From Humibacillus sp. DSM 29435 (GTDB lineage Bacteria; Actinomycetota; Actinomycetes; Actinomycetales; Dermatophilaceae), in assembly GCF_001758225.1 (NCBI RefSeq), contig NZ_MAST01000052.1, positions 62,001 to 126,000 of the forward strand: a stretch of 64,000 nt of DNA. Reading direction: 5' to 3'. Positions within the stretch are counted from its first letter, which is position 1; each line of letters starts with the position of its first letter. This document shows positions 24,126-33,754 of the stretch, piece by piece. The position numbers and the translations under genes are program-made. Under the pieces are notes generated by a model. It did not search any database and was not told the DNA's origin. It saw only the letters and a program-made list of their open reading frames with translations.

Positions 24126-26480
24126 TTGCGCAAGCCCACCACCGCCATCTCCATCCTCGCTGTCGCCCTGGCGACGGTTGGGCCCCTCGCGCCCAGCGCG
24201 GTGGCGATGCCGTCGCCCGCCGCGTCGGGCAGGGCGGTCTCCGCGGTCTCGGCGGTCTCCCCTCATCCGGTGGCTCCGACCATCGTGTCGCTGCCGGTGC
24301 CCGAGGTCTTGGGGGCGAGCCGCTCGGCAGGTTCGTCCTTGACGGCCCGCGACGGTCGGCTCGTCGGTGCCGCGCTGTCTCGAAGCGCCGTCCACTTCGA
24401 TGTCGCGGGGGTGGCGTTCACCGGCAAGCCCCCTCCCGGCCTGTTGATCGAGGCACGGACGCACACAGCCGCCGGCTGGGGTGCCTGGCACGAGCTGGAC
24501 GTCGACGGGGACGGGCCCGACCCGGGCTCGGCGGAGGCCCGACGGTCCACCACCGGCACGGCGCCCCTGCTCGCCGCCGGCTCCGATGCCATCGACGTGC
24601 GGGTGTCGTCACCGTCAGGTGCAGTCCCGGCCGGCCTGTCGGCCAGCCTGGTCGACGGCGGCACGTCGAGCGCCGACGGTGGCCTTCCCGCGCCGGGCCC
24701 CCTCGCTGCAGCGCCCGTGACCGCAGGCTCGCCGAATGCGGCACCGGGTTCCGCAGCAGCTGCTGCGGCCGCCTCGACCTCGGTCTCGATGCCGACCATC
24801 ATCACCAGGGCGCAGTGGGGAGCCGACGAGAGCATGCGGCCGTGCACCCCCAACACCCTGAGTGGGTTCAAGGCCGCCGTCGTGCACCACACCGTCAACT
24901 CCAACAGCTACACCTCGACGCAGGCCGCGTCGCTCATGCGCGGGATCTACGCGTACCACACCCAGAGCCTGGGGTGGTGCGACATCGGCTACAACTTCGT
25001 GGTCGACCGGTTCGGTCGCACCTACGAGGGTCGCAAGGGCGGCATCACCGGGTTCATCCAGGGCGCCCAGGCAGGGGGTTTCAACGCCGAGACCTTCGGG
25101 GTCTCGGTCATCGGCGACTACAGCAGCATCCCGTTCGGTGCCGCCACCGTCGAGGCGGTCACCCGCGTCATCGCCTGGCAGGCGGCCAGGTCGAACTTCG
25201 ACCCGGCGAGCTCGGTGACGTTGACGTCGGAGGGCAGCACCCGTTACCAACCCGGGGTGAAAGTGGTGAAGCCGCGCGTCATCGGACACCGTGACACCAG
25301 CCTCACCGAGTGCCCCGGCAACACCGCCTACCCGCAGGTGGCGTCGATCCGATCTCGGGCCGCCTCCTACTGGGCCATCGGACGACCCACGGCCGCGGCG
25401 TCGCTCTTCACGGCCGCGAGCCCCCGCAGGGTGCTCGACACCCGAGCCGGAGTGGGAGCGCCACGGCGTGCCGTCGGAGCTCGAGGTGCGGTGACCCTCA
25501 CCGTGCCCGGACTGCCGGCCGGTACCACCGCCGTGGTTCTCAACGTGACCGCGACATCACCGACCGCCGACACGTACGTCAGCGTCTATCCCAACGGTCG
25601 CAGCAGCGGAGGCACCTCCAGCCTCAACCTGAGACGCGGGCAGACCTCGGCCGGCCTCGTCTCCGTGGGAGTGGGCAGCGGCAACACGGTGCGCCTCTAC
25701 AACTCCGCGGGCAGCGTGCAGCTCATCGCCGACCTCGCGGGCTACTACGCGGCGAGCGGTTCCGGATACTCGAGCGTGACGCCGCGGCGGGTGTTCGACA
25801 CCCGTTCGGGCACCGGCGGCGTCAAGGGCCGGGTCGGTGCGGGCCGCACCGTGACCATGAAGGTGCCGGGGCTGCCGACGGGCACGCGCGCCGTGACGGT
25901 GAACCTGACCGCGACGAACGCGTCCGGCAACGGGTTCGTGACGGCCTACCCCGGCGGAAGCAGCCGGCCGAGCATCTCGAGCGTCAACGCTGTGCGCGGT
26001 AGCACGGTGGCCAACCTGGTGACCGTGGCCGTCGGAGCCGGCGGCACCGTGAGCCTCTACTCCGACTCGGCCTCGGTCGACCTGATCGCCGACCTGGCCG
26101 GCTACTACGCACCCGGCTCCGGCACCAGGTTCGTTCCCATCAGCCCGCAGCGGATGCTCGACACGAGAACGGGGCGTGGGCCGGTGCTACGGCGGGTCGG
26201 CGCCAAGGAGGCACTGGCCGTTCAGGTTCCCGGCCTGCCGACGAGCGCGTCGGCAGTGAGCGTCACGATGACGGCCGTCGGCGCGAGCGCCGCCTCGTAC
26301 GTCTCCGCCTACCCGAGAGGGGTGTCGCGACCGAACTCCTCCGTGCTGAACGTCGTGCCGGGGGTGACCGTGACCAACTCCGCGACCGTGGGCGTCGACC
26401 CGGCGAACTGGATGTGGGTCTACAACAACGCCGGCGCGGTCGACCTCATCGCCGACGTCACCGGGTTCTTCACCGGCTGA
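24126..26480 (+). CDS. Secreted peptidoglycan amidase-like protein (PGRP domain) with three C-terminal repeats
   Basis: This 784-residue exported protein starts with a signal peptide (MRKPTTAISILAVALATVGP, cleavage likely after residues 28-30). A Ser/Ala-rich region leads to a PGRP/Amidase_2 domain at about residues 225-400, beginning IITRAQWGADES. Its zinc ligands are visible: His in AVVHHTV, and His plus Cys in GHRDTSLTECPG, so it should cleave the muramoyl-alanine bond. Three repeats of about 115 residues follow, each opening RVLDTR/RVFDTR/RMLDTR and ending LIADLAGYYA or LIADVTGFF. The start is TTG 24126, chosen for the AGGAG seven bases upstream and the signal peptide; an upstream GTG frame lacks both. 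Function in wall remodelling or glycan anchoring is likely. Confidence 0.88.
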   Translation: MRKPTTAISILAVALATVGPLAPSAVAMPSPAASGRAVSAVSAVSPHPVAPTIVSLPVPEVLGASRSAGSSLTARDGRLVGAALSRSAVHFDVAGVAFTGKPPPGLLIEARTHTAAGWGAWHELDVDGDGPDPGSAEARRSTTGTAPLLAAGSDAIDVRVSSPSGAVPAGLSASLVDGGTSSADGGLPAPGPLAAAPVTAGSPNAAPGSAAAAAAASTSVSMPTIITRAQWGADESMRPCTPNTLSGFKAAVVHHTVNSNSYTSTQAASLMRGIYAYHTQSLGWCDIGYNFVVDRFGRTYEGRKGGITGFIQGAQAGGFNAETFGVSVIGDYSSIPFGAATVEAVTRVIAWQAARSNFDPASSVTLTSEGSTRYQPGVKVVKPRVIGHRDTSLTECPGNTAYPQVASIRSRAASYWAIGRPTAAASLFTAASPRRVLDTRAGVGAPRRAVGARGAVTLTVPGLPAGTTAVVLNVTATSPTADTYVSVYPNGRSSGGTSSLNLRRGQTSAGLVSVGVGSGNTVRLYNSAGSVQLIADLAGYYAASGSGYSSVTPRRVFDTRSGTGGVKGRVGAGRTVTMKVPGLPTGTRAVTVNLTATNASGNGFVTAYPGGSSRPSISSVNAVRGSTVANLVTVAVGAGGTVSLYSDSASVDLIADLAGYYAPGSGTRFVPISPQRMLDTRTGRGPVLRRVGAKEALAVQVPGLPTSASAVSVTMTAVGASAASYVSAYPRGVSRPNSSVLNVVPGVTVTNSATVGVDPANWMWVYNNAGAVDLIADVTGFFTG
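25420..26477 (+). repeat. Three tandem protein repeats in the PGRP-domain protein
   Basis: Three diverged coding repeats of about 345 bases start near 25,427, 25,787 and 26,147. Each encodes an opening (R-x-[LF]-D-T-R), a VPGLP turn, a segment like VxLNxTAT, and the end DLIADLAGYY or similar. The unit occurs in other secreted actinobacterial enzymes and probably forms a beta-rich surface or carbohydrate-binding domain. Confidence 0.8.
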
Positions 26481-26489
26481 ACCGAGCCG

Positions 26490-26534
26490 CGCAGACCGGT
26501 TGCCTTTGCCGACCCGCGAGGCGACCGGTCTGCG
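26490..26534. terminator. Bidirectional terminator between the amidase and lhgO
   Basis: An 11-bp perfect stem, CGCAGACCGGT (26490-26500) with ACCGGTCTGCG (26524-26534), encloses an inner GCCT/AGGC stem. It sits between two convergent genes. Confidence 0.75.
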
Positions 26535-26564
26535 GGCCGGGCCCATCCTGAGCCCAGAGGCGAC

Positions 26565-27764
26565 TCAGCGCCCTGAGGTGACGAGCGCAGCGATGTGCCT
26601 GGCGATCTCCAGCGCCGCGGTCGCGGCGGGCGATGGGGCGTTGAGGACGTGCACGATCGCACCCGTTCGCTCGATGAGGAAGTCGTCGACGAGTGACCCG
26701 TCGGGCTTCATGGCCTGGGCTCGCACACCGGCGGTGGCCTTGGTCAGATGTTCGTCACGGATCTCGGGAACGAGCCGCCGAAGGCTGTCACCGAAGAGTC
26801 TCCTGGAGGCCGAGCGCGCCATCTCCTTCGAGCCGGCGCGGTAGTTCCTGCGGGCCAGCTTCCAGAAGCCGGGGAAGGTCAGGGCGTCGTAGACCTCGCG
26901 TGGCTTGATGGTGCCCCAGGTGTAACCCTCACGCGCGAAGGCCAGCACCGCGTTGGGGCCGGCGTGCACATGACCATCGACCCCGCGAGTGAGGTGGACG
27001 CCGAGGAAGGGGAAGTCGGGGTTCGGAACGGGGTAGATCAGCCCCTGGACGAGTGGTGTCGCCTCCGGCGTGAGCTCGTAGTACTCACCGCGGAAGGGGA
27101 TGATGCGGGCCGAGGGGGAGTGCCCGAGCCGCCGGGCGACGAGGTCGCTGTGCAGCCCGGCGCACGCGACCACGACGTCGGCGGCGATGGTGCCGGTCGA
27201 GGTCTGCACGAGCGTCTCGGCGCCCCTGGTCGTCGCACCGAGAACCTCGGTGCCGAGGCGCAGAAGGACACCTCGGCGTTCGAGGCGCCGCACCAGGGCA
27301 GCACACACGGCGCCGTAGTCGATGATGCCCGTCGCGGCGACGTGCAACGCGCCCACCGCGCTGATGTGGGGCTCGTACTCCCTGGCCTGCTCGGCGTTCA
27401 GCCGGCGCACCTCGAGCCCGTTGGCAAGGCCTCGGTCGTGCAGGCGCTGGAGGCCCGGCAGCTCAGCTCGGTCGGTCGCCACAACGAGCTTGCCGCAGAC
27501 CTCGTGAGCGATGCCTTCCTCCTCGGCGAAGCGGACCATCGAGGTTGCGCCGGCCTTGCACATCGACGCCTTCTGGGAACCTGGCGGGTAGTACAGCCCG
27601 GAGTGGATCACGCCGCTGTTGCGCCCGGTCTGGTGCGACGCCCAGGTCTGCTCCTTCTCCAGCACGCTGACGTGGGCGGTCGGATCATCGACCGAGAGGC
27701 GGTCGGCGACGGCCAGACCGACGATGCCACCGCCGATCACCACGTACCGAGGGCCGGAAACCAT
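26565..27764 (-). CDS. lhgO: L-2-hydroxyglutarate oxidase/dehydrogenase (LhgO)
   Basis: This 399-residue FAD-dependent DAO-family enzyme has VVIGGGIVGLAVADRL as dinucleotide-binding loop, then the LhgO signature SHQTGRNSGVIHSGLYYPPG and later IPFRGEYYEL. The enzyme oxidises L-2-hydroxyglutarate to 2-oxoglutarate, clearing a by-product or feeding the TCA cycle. The ATG at 27764 lies exactly six bases after a TAGTCT -10 on the minus strand, so the mRNA is probably leaderless. It diverges from a DegT aminotransferase gene with which it appears to share a palindromic -10. It has no clear link to the glycan genes. Confidence 0.92.
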   Translation of the reverse strand: MVSGPRYVVIGGGIVGLAVADRLSVDDPTAHVSVLEKEQTWASHQTGRNSGVIHSGLYYPPGSQKASMCKAGATSMVRFAEEEGIAHEVCGKLVVATDRAELPGLQRLHDRGLANGLEVRRLNAEQAREYEPHISAVGALHVAATGIIDYGAVCAALVRRLERRGVLLRLGTEVLGATTRGAETLVQTSTGTIAADVVVACAGLHSDLVARRLGHSPSARIIPFRGEYYELTPEATPLVQGLIYPVPNPDFPFLGVHLTRGVDGHVHAGPNAVLAFAREGYTWGTIKPREVYDALTFPGFWKLARRNYRAGSKEMARSASRRLFGDSLRRLVPEIRDEHLTKATAGVRAQAMKPDGSLVDDFLIERTGAIVHVLNAPSPAATAALEIARHIAALVTSGR

Positions 27765-27767
27765 GGG

Positions 27768-27778
27768 CCTAGACTAGG
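27768..27778. promoter_or_regulatory. Palindromic -10 element shared by divergent promoters
   Basis: CCTAGACTAGG reads TAGACT on the plus strand (27770-27775) and TAGTCT on the minus strand (27771-27776). The minus copy is six bases from the lhgO ATG (leaderless). The plus copy would start RNA about 28 bases before the aminotransferase ATG 27810, which has a GAAGGAG ribosome site. Confidence 0.55.
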
Positions 27779-27809
27779 ACGGCACTCGCCGACCCCGTGA
27801 AGGAGCTCG

Positions 27810-28952
27810 ATGACCACCAGTCCGATCGCCCTCGGTGAGCCGACCGTCGGGGCGAGCGAGCTGGCGCAGGTGCAGCGGGTGTTCGAGTCGGGGTGGCTTT
27901 CTGGCGCTGGACCCACCTGTGCGAGGTTCGAGAAAGCCTTCTCCCTCATCTCCGGGGTGGCCCACACCGTGGCCACCACCAACTGCGGCTCATCCCTGCA
28001 CCTGGCCCAACGCGTGTTGGGCACCGAGCCGGGCGATGAGGTCATCGTCGCCGACTACACCTTCCCGGCAACCGGGCACTCGGTGATGTGGTCGGGCGCT
28101 CAGCCGGTCTTCGCCGACGTGCGCGCCGACATCTGGAGCATCGACGTCGAGCACGCCGCGTCGCTGGTCACCGACCGCACGGTCGGCATCATCGCGGTCG
28201 ACCCCTTCGGTCAGCCGGCTGACTACGACGAGCTGCGACAGCTGACCGACCGACACGGGCTGTGGCTCGTCGAGGACGCTGCCTGTGCGGCGGGCGCCAG
28301 CTACAAGGGTCGGCCCACCGGCAGCCTCGCCGACATCGCCTCCTTCAGCTTTCACGGGCGCAAAGGCATCACGGCCGGCGAAGGCGGGGCCCTGAGCACC
28401 GACGATCCCGAGCTGGCCGGTCATGCCCGCAAGCTGCACACGTACGGCATCGCGCCCGCCCTTAGCCGGGAGGGTGCCGCCACCCTGCCCGTCCCTGCGT
28501 TCGACGAGCTCGGCTACAACTACCGCATGTCCGACGTGCAGGCCGGCATCATGCTGGCCCAGCTCGACCGACTGCCGACGCTCGTGGCCCGTCGTCGCGC
28601 CGTAGCTGAGCGCTATCGCGAGCTCATGGATGACATCGAGGCGATCTCGCTGCCCGTCGAGCTCGATGACCGCGTGCACCCCTACCAGTCCTACGTCATC
28701 ACGATCGGCCCTGAGCTCGACCGGGGCGCAGTGGCCCTCGAGCTGCGTGCCCGCGGCATCGGCTGCAACTTCGGCACCTATGCCTCGCACCTGCAGCCCC
28801 TCTACGGCGACCAGCCGGCCCTGCCCGTCTCCGCCGGGCTGTTCGCCTCACACCTGGCCATCCCCATGCATGCCAACCTCACCGATGACGAGGTCGCGCG
28901 AGTGTCTGCCGTCGTGCGCGAGGTCGTCGGTCTCCCCTCGACCCGCGCCTGA
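27810..28952 (+). CDS. DegT/DnrJ/EryC1 family sugar aminotransferase
   Basis: This 380-residue PLP enzyme begins IALGEPTVGASELAQVQRVF and has LVEDAACAAGASYKG and the lysine region FSFHGRKGITAGEGGAL, where the K after R is the Schiff-base residue. Members aminate keto-sugars attached to nucleotides at C3 or C4. A GAAGGAG site supports ATG 27810. It is followed by an epimerase and a LbH acetyltransferase, together the typical set for an N-acetylated amino-deoxy sugar. Position of amination is not predictable. Confidence 0.88.
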   Translation: MTTSPIALGEPTVGASELAQVQRVFESGWLSGAGPTCARFEKAFSLISGVAHTVATTNCGSSLHLAQRVLGTEPGDEVIVADYTFPATGHSVMWSGAQPVFADVRADIWSIDVEHAASLVTDRTVGIIAVDPFGQPADYDELRQLTDRHGLWLVEDAACAAGASYKGRPTGSLADIASFSFHGRKGITAGEGGALSTDDPELAGHARKLHTYGIAPALSREGAATLPVPAFDELGYNYRMSDVQAGIMLAQLDRLPTLVARRRAVAERYRELMDDIEAISLPVELDDRVHPYQSYVITIGPELDRGAVALELRARGIGCNFGTYASHLQPLYGDQPALPVSAGLFASHLAIPMHANLTDDEVARVSAVVREVVGLPSTRA

Positions 28953-28983
28953 AACCCCCACCCACAAGGAGAGCTGCACCACG

Positions 28984-29925
28984 ATGTCTGAGAACAAGAC
29001 GGTCTTCTTCACCGGCGGCGCTGGCTGGATCGGCATGAAGACGATCCCGCGCCTGCTCGACCAGGGCTACAAGGTGCGCATCTTCGACAACATGTTCCGA
29101 GGTGACCGCGACGCCGTGGCCCAGCTCGTCGAGCGTGGCGACGTCGAGCTCATCGACCAGGACGTGCGCTATGGCGGGTCGGTCCACGCAGCCATGAAGG
29201 GCTGCTCGCACGTCATGCACTACGCAGCGGTCTCGATCAACAAGAGCCAGGCCGACCCGTCCGAGTCGATGGACATCAACATGATCGGCAACCACAACGT
29301 GTTCGCGGCGGCGGCAGACCACGGCGTCAAGCGCCTCGTGTTCGCTTCGAGCGCGTCGGTCTACGGCCCGCCGCAGCAGCTGCCGATGTACGAGACCGAC
29401 CGGCTCGACCCGCAGACGCCGTACTGCATCAGCAAGCGAGCCGGTGAGGACCTGCTGGCCTTCTACCAGCGCCGCAGTGGGCTGTCGTGGGTCGCGCTGC
29501 GCTTCTTCAACGTCTACGGGCCCGGTCAGAAGACCACGGCGTACTACACGTCGGTCATCAACCATTTCGTCAACCGTCTGCGCAACGGCGAGCCGCCGGT
29601 CATCGACGGCCGGGGCGAGCAGTCGATGGACTTCATCCACGTGGAGGACATCGCCCGGGCCGGTGTGCTCGCGCTCGAGTCGGAGACGGCCAACCTCGCC
29701 GTCAACATCGGCAGCGGTGTCGACACCACGATCGCCCGGCTCGCCGAGATTCTCATCGAAGCGGTCGGTGTCGACGTCAAGCCGCAGTTCAACCCTCGCG
29801 ACGTGCTCGTCGACCGCCGGGCGGCTGCGACCGAGCTCGCGAAGCAGAGCATCGGCTTCGAGACGACGATCGACGTCGTTTCAGGAATGACCGATCTCGT
29901 CAACGCGTCGCTACCGAGCCGATGA
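28984..29925 (+). CDS. NAD-dependent epimerase/dehydratase (UDP-sugar epimerase-like)
   Basis: This 313-residue extended SDR has a cofactor motif [25 protein letters not shown] with the serine, and Y-x3-K in [21 protein letters not shown] and [11 protein letters not shown] also match UDP-glucose 4-epimerase-type enzymes. ATG 28984 follows an AAGGAGAG ribosome site. The stop overlaps the next gene start by four bases. Between an aminotransferase and an acetyltransferase, it probably prepares the keto- or epimerised nucleotide sugar. Confidence 0.88.
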   Translation: MSENKTVFFTGGAGWIGMKTIPRLLDQGYKVRIFDNMFRGDRDAVAQLVERGDVELIDQDVRYGGSVHAAMKGCSHVMHYAAVSINKSQADPSESMDINMIGNHNVFAAAADHGVKRLVFASSASVYGPPQQLPMYETDRLDPQTPYCISKRAGEDLLAFYQRRSGLSWVALRFFNVYGPGQKTTAYYTSVINHFVNRLRNGEPPVIDGRGEQSMDFIHVEDIARAGVLALESETANLAVNIGSGVDTTIARLAEILIEAVGVDVKPQFNPRDVLVDRRAAATELAKQSIGFETTIDVVSGMTDLVNASLPSR

Positions 29926-30437
29926 GCGACCCGCAGCCGTCCTCGGCGCGCCCGCCGACGCCGGCTGCGCCGGGGCTGCCGCTCAACCCGTACAACCAGC
30001 ACGCCTGGGTGGTGGGGGAGCCCGTCATCGGTGAGGGAACCTGGATCGGTGCCTTCACCGTGATCGATGGCAGTGGTGGACTGACCGTGGGGCGCGGCTG
30101 CGACATCTCCTCCGGTGTGCACGTCTACACGCACTCCAGCGCGAGGCGCTGCGTCAGCGGTCGCCGGTATCCGACGGTCGACCGCGCACCGGTGAGCATC
30201 GGTGACTTCGTGTTCATCGGTGCCAACGCGACGATCAACATGGGTGTCACGATCGGTGACCACGCCATCGTCGGCGCTGGGGCGGTGGTCACCCGTGACG
30301 TGCCGTCCCACACGGTCGTCCAGGGTGTGCCGGCACGAGCCACCGCGAGAGTGGTGCTGACGGGCGAAGACGTCACCTTCGCGCCCCTGGCGTCTCAGCC
30401 CTCTGACTCCGTCCATCCGAGCACCCGCGAGCCCTGA
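29922..30437 (+). CDS. Left-handed beta-helix acyltransferase (WbbJ-like)
   Basis: This 171-residue protein has hexapeptide repeats (for example [20 protein letters not shown], then [19 protein letters not shown] and [17 protein letters not shown]). The conserved [15 protein letters not shown] end loop is typical of sugar O- or N-acetyltransferases. It uses acetyl-CoA as usual for the family. ATG 29922 overlaps the epimerase stop. It probably acetylates the amino sugar made by the preceding two enzymes. Confidence 0.85.
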   Translation: MSDPQPSSARPPTPAAPGLPLNPYNQHAWVVGEPVIGEGTWIGAFTVIDGSGGLTVGRGCDISSGVHVYTHSSARRCVSGRRYPTVDRAPVSIGDFVFIGANATINMGVTIGDHAIVGAGAVVTRDVPSHTVVQGVPARATARVVLTGEDVTFAPLASQPSDSVHPSTREP

Positions 30438-30441
30438 GAAG

Positions 30442-31629
30442 ATGCGCATCGCGGTCGTCAACAACTTCTTCCCGCCGAGAGTCGGTGGCAGCTCGCACCT
30501 GTCCGAGGCGTTGGCCAAGGGGTATGCGGCGGCCGGCCATGAGGTGCTCGTGCTCACCGCTGCGTACGCCGACGCGCCAGATGAGGAAGAGCGCGACGGC
30601 CTGCGCATCGTGCGACTGCCGGCCGCGATGATCCCCAAGAGCCGCCTCTCGGTGAGCTTCGACATCGCCTTCACGATGCGCACCGGCGCCTACCGCCAGG
30701 TCTCGAAGCTGCTGGGCGGGTTCGGCCCGGATGCGATCCATCAGCACGGCCAGTTCTTCGACCTGACCTGGCTGAGCGGCATCTGGGCCAAGCGGCATCG
30801 CGTCCCTGCCCTGCTCTCGATCCATACTCGGCTGGAGAACCCCGCAGCGACCTACCACGGCGTCTTCCGCAGCCTCGACGCGGTCGTCGTCAGGCCGATC
30901 CTCAAGCGCTACCGGCCGCGTCTGGTCGTCATGGATGTGCAGATGCAGCAGTACATCGTCGATCGCTACACCGGCGCCTACACGTCACTCGAGAACATCC
31001 CCGTCGGCGTCGACACCGGATGGGTCGTTGGCGGTGATGGTGCACGGGTGCGCGAGAAGCACGATCTCGGCGACGCGCCGCTGATCGTCAGCCTCGGCCA
31101 CGTCATCCCGCTGCGCGACCGCCTCCTGCTGGTGCAGGCCCTGCCGCGGGTGATCGACCGGCACCCGCACGTGCGGCTCCTGGTCGTCGGCAGCGTCTAC
31201 TTCGACCAGTTTCTCGAGCTGGCCCGTGAGCTCGGCGTGAGTCACGCGGTCCTGGCCGTCGGGCCGGTGCCCAAGTCAGAGGTGCCCGACTACCTGGCGG
31301 CCGCCGACGTCGAGACTCACGACCTGCAGGGCTACGGACTCGGTACGGCCAGCCTCGAGAGCATGGCCGCCGGCGTGCCGATGGTCGTTGCGGTGCGACC
31401 CGACAACTTTCCCGGCGTCGAGCTGCGCAGTGGTGAGAACGTCATGCTGACGCCCACCGGCGATGCCGCTGCTCTGGGCGCAACGCTCGCCGACCTGCTC
31501 GACGACCCACAGTGGCGCAAGCGCATCGGGTCAGCCGAACAGCAGCTCGTTCGCGAACGGTTCTCCATGGAGACGGTGCTGCGCCAGCACCTCGACGTGC
31601 TCGAGGACATGGTGGCCCAGGGCCGCTGA
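30442..31629 (+). CDS. Glycosyltransferase family 4
   Basis: This 395-residue GT-B enzyme opens IAVVNNFFPPRVGGSSHLSEAL with the glycine-rich acceptor loop. It has LENIPVGVDT before the C-lobe, ending with the donor-site region QGYGLGTASLESMAAGVPMV, where the second glutamate of the E-x7-E motif is present and the first is replaced by glutamine. It starts four bases after the acetyltransferase stop and ends three bases from a convergent membrane-protein gene. It probably transfers a sugar within the same glycan. Confidence 0.87.
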   Translation: MRIAVVNNFFPPRVGGSSHLSEALAKGYAAAGHEVLVLTAAYADAPDEEERDGLRIVRLPAAMIPKSRLSVSFDIAFTMRTGAYRQVSKLLGGFGPDAIHQHGQFFDLTWLSGIWAKRHRVPALLSIHTRLENPAATYHGVFRSLDAVVVRPILKRYRPRLVVMDVQMQQYIVDRYTGAYTSLENIPVGVDTGWVVGGDGARVREKHDLGDAPLIVSLGHVIPLRDRLLLVQALPRVIDRHPHVRLLVVGSVYFDQFLELARELGVSHAVLAVGPVPKSEVPDYLAAADVETHDLQGYGLGTASLESMAAGVPMVVAVRPDNFPGVELRSGENVMLTPTGDAAALGATLADLLDDPQWRKRIGSAEQQLVRERFSMETVLRQHLDVLEDMVAQGR

Positions 31630-31632
31630 CGG

Positions 31633-33747
31633 TCAGCGGCTCGCGCACGGGTCGTGCACGGCGTAGACCCGCACCGGCCCGTCGACCCTTACCAACCTCA
31701 GGAACGGGCTTCTGGTGAGCTTGTTGATGTTCCATGTCCGGCGGCCGCCCGGCATCGCCGGCCGGCCCACGACCACCCAGCTGACGTCGTAGTCGTTCAC
31801 CAGGCACGCGGTGGGGCTCTTCCGGGCGCCGATGAGAGTCTTCCAGAGCTGCACGCGCCGTTGCCACTCTGCTTCTTCGGGACCGCTGAGTGGCTCGATG
31901 CCCCGCAGCAGGGGCAACCCGGCATCCACCGTCATCCACGGAACGAAGTCGCGATGGAAGTCCTCGGCGACCGACCCACTACGCCCTCGCAGCCATTCGG
32001 TCGTGCGTGCGTAGGCCGGATCGTCCGGCATCGCCCGTGCCGCGAAGCGCTCATGCGCCATGGCGGTCTCGGGCACAGCGAGGACCAGCGCCGAGAGACA
32101 GACGGCCGCCGCGACTCCCACCCGGCTCTGCCGACGCCCCTGCGCCCGACTCGCGGCCGCGACGTCGAGCGGCTCAGCCGTCTCAGGGCCAGGTGGCTCC
32201 CGCCCAGGGATACGAGGCGGGTTCCCGGTGTCAGGCCTTCGGCCCATCCTGCGCCGGCGCGCCGGGGCGCGAGCCACGAGCAGTGCCATCTGCACGGCCG
32301 CCACGGCTCCGGCGAGGGTCAACGCCCCCGGAGCCAGCGCCGACGACCAGAGCACTCGACGGGGATCGTCGTAGAAGAGGCTGGCGACCACCGTATGAAC
32401 AGGGCCCAGGTCGACGGCGACGAAGACGGCCACCACGAGCATGCCGAGGTGCAATATGGCGAACGGCCGGGCCCAGCGGAAGGCTGGGAGCAGACTCGCG
32501 GTCATGCCGACCAGCAGGAGGGCGGTGAGCACCGCGCTGACCGCGACGCCCATGCCACTGAGCTGGATGGGGATGCCGCCAGGCCGCGGAACGGGGTCGA
32601 ACAGGGTGCCGATGGGGCCACCCTGGGGGAAGGTGGCCTGCGCAACGACCTCCCAGAACGACCGGCCGGGCGCGCCCGTCCGGTCGGCCAACCGCTCGCT
32701 CCTGGCGACGAGCAGCAACACCAGGTTCGGAATCATCAGAACCAGGCTGAGCCCACCCGCGACGACGAGCCGGGCCCACCCGCGCCAGGAACGCCAGGAC
32801 AAGCTCGTCACGAGCAGGCCGAGGAGCAGAAGGGCAGCGCCCAGAGCGTCGTAGGTGTGGGTCACGAACATGCCCGCGAGTGCGATGGCGGCCAGGGCCA
32901 GCACCGCCGGGGCCCGGGGGATCCGGGCCGCGAGCCAGAACAGGAGCGCCACCGAGGGGACGAGCGCGGCACCGAGCAGCACCGTGAGCCGACCGGTCGC
33001 GAGGCTCGGCCAGAGCGGACCGATGAGCATCGGCAGGAAAGCGGCGGCCCCGGCCACCGCCGGCCGAGCCCCCAGGACTCGCGTGATCCCGAACACCCCC
33101 GTCACCGCGGTCAGGGGAGTCACCAGCCAGGTCGAGGCGAGAATCACGGCGGTGGGGCCGGCCCCGGTCAGCTGGCTGGCCTGCGCCCAGAGAACGTGGG
33201 GCGCCAGGGGGTAGAAGCCGCACGAGGATGTGAAGGCGATGTCTCCTGTGACACAGACCTGCGAAGCCAGCCCGCTGCCGGAGCTGAGCACCCGGCTCAT
33301 GAGGAACGCATGGTTCATCGCATCCCAGCCCGGAGCCGATGGCAGCCTTCCGACGAGGAACCACGCGACGACCAGGGCCGCGGCGGCGGCCAGACCCAGC
33401 GCGGCGAGGTCTGCGGCGTGAACGCGCAGTCGGTGAACGAGGCGACTCCGGCTTGCGCCCCAGCCCGGTCGGCGTCGCCGATGCCGGAGAACCAGGTTCA
33501 CCGTCAACGCGGCGGCAGCCACGGACAGCTCGAACCAGAGCACGGTCAAGGGCGACCAGGTCGCACCGGCGTAACCGCTCCAGGCGACGGCGATGCCGAT
33601 GAGGCCGTAGGTGATGCTCGGCGACGCGATGAGCGCGACCCGACGCAGCCGAGAGTGCCTGGGCGTGACGGCGAAGGCCAGCGCCGCCCCGGGGAGGAAG
33701 GCGAGGGCGACGAGGGTGGCCCACTCGAGCAGGAGGCTGATGGTCAA
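31633..33747 (-). CDS. Large polytopic membrane protein (GT-C-like), second of three
   Basis: This 704-residue protein has at least twelve hydrophobic segments over the first 490 residues, a basic Pro-rich cytoplasmic loop (residues 490-540), one more helix and a C-terminal domain of about 140 residues ending with VNDYDVSWVVVGRPAM and VRVYAVHDP. The late D-V-S-W-VV pattern recalls the end of the protein at 21625 (G-V-S-W-LVAE), suggesting a shared fold. The start is TTG 33747, seven bases after the upstream Gfo/Idh gene stop, so it is likely translated by coupling. No catalytic motif was recognised. Confidence 0.65.
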   Translation of the reverse strand: MTISLLLEWATLVALAFLPGAALAFAVTPRHSRLRRVALIASPSITYGLIGIAVAWSGYAGATWSPLTVLWFELSVAAAALTVNLVLRHRRRRPGWGASRSRLVHRLRVHAADLAALGLAAAAALVVAWFLVGRLPSAPGWDAMNHAFLMSRVLSSGSGLASQVCVTGDIAFTSSCGFYPLAPHVLWAQASQLTGAGPTAVILASTWLVTPLTAVTGVFGITRVLGARPAVAGAAAFLPMLIGPLWPSLATGRLTVLLGAALVPSVALLFWLAARIPRAPAVLALAAIALAGMFVTHTYDALGAALLLLGLLVTSLSWRSWRGWARLVVAGGLSLVLMIPNLVLLLVARSERLADRTGAPGRSFWEVVAQATFPQGGPIGTLFDPVPRPGGIPIQLSGMGVAVSAVLTALLLVGMTASLLPAFRWARPFAILHLGMLVVAVFVAVDLGPVHTVVASLFYDDPRRVLWSSALAPGALTLAGAVAAVQMALLVARAPARRRRMGRRPDTGNPPRIPGREPPGPETAEPLDVAAASRAQGRRQSRVGVAAAVCLSALVLAVPETAMAHERFAARAMPDDPAYARTTEWLRGRSGSVAEDFHRDFVPWMTVDAGLPLLRGIEPLSGPEEAEWQRRVQLWKTLIGARKSPTACLVNDYDVSWVVVGRPAMPGGRRTWNINKLTRSPFLRLVRVDGPVRVYAVHDPCASR

Positions 33748-33754
33748 GCTCCGG

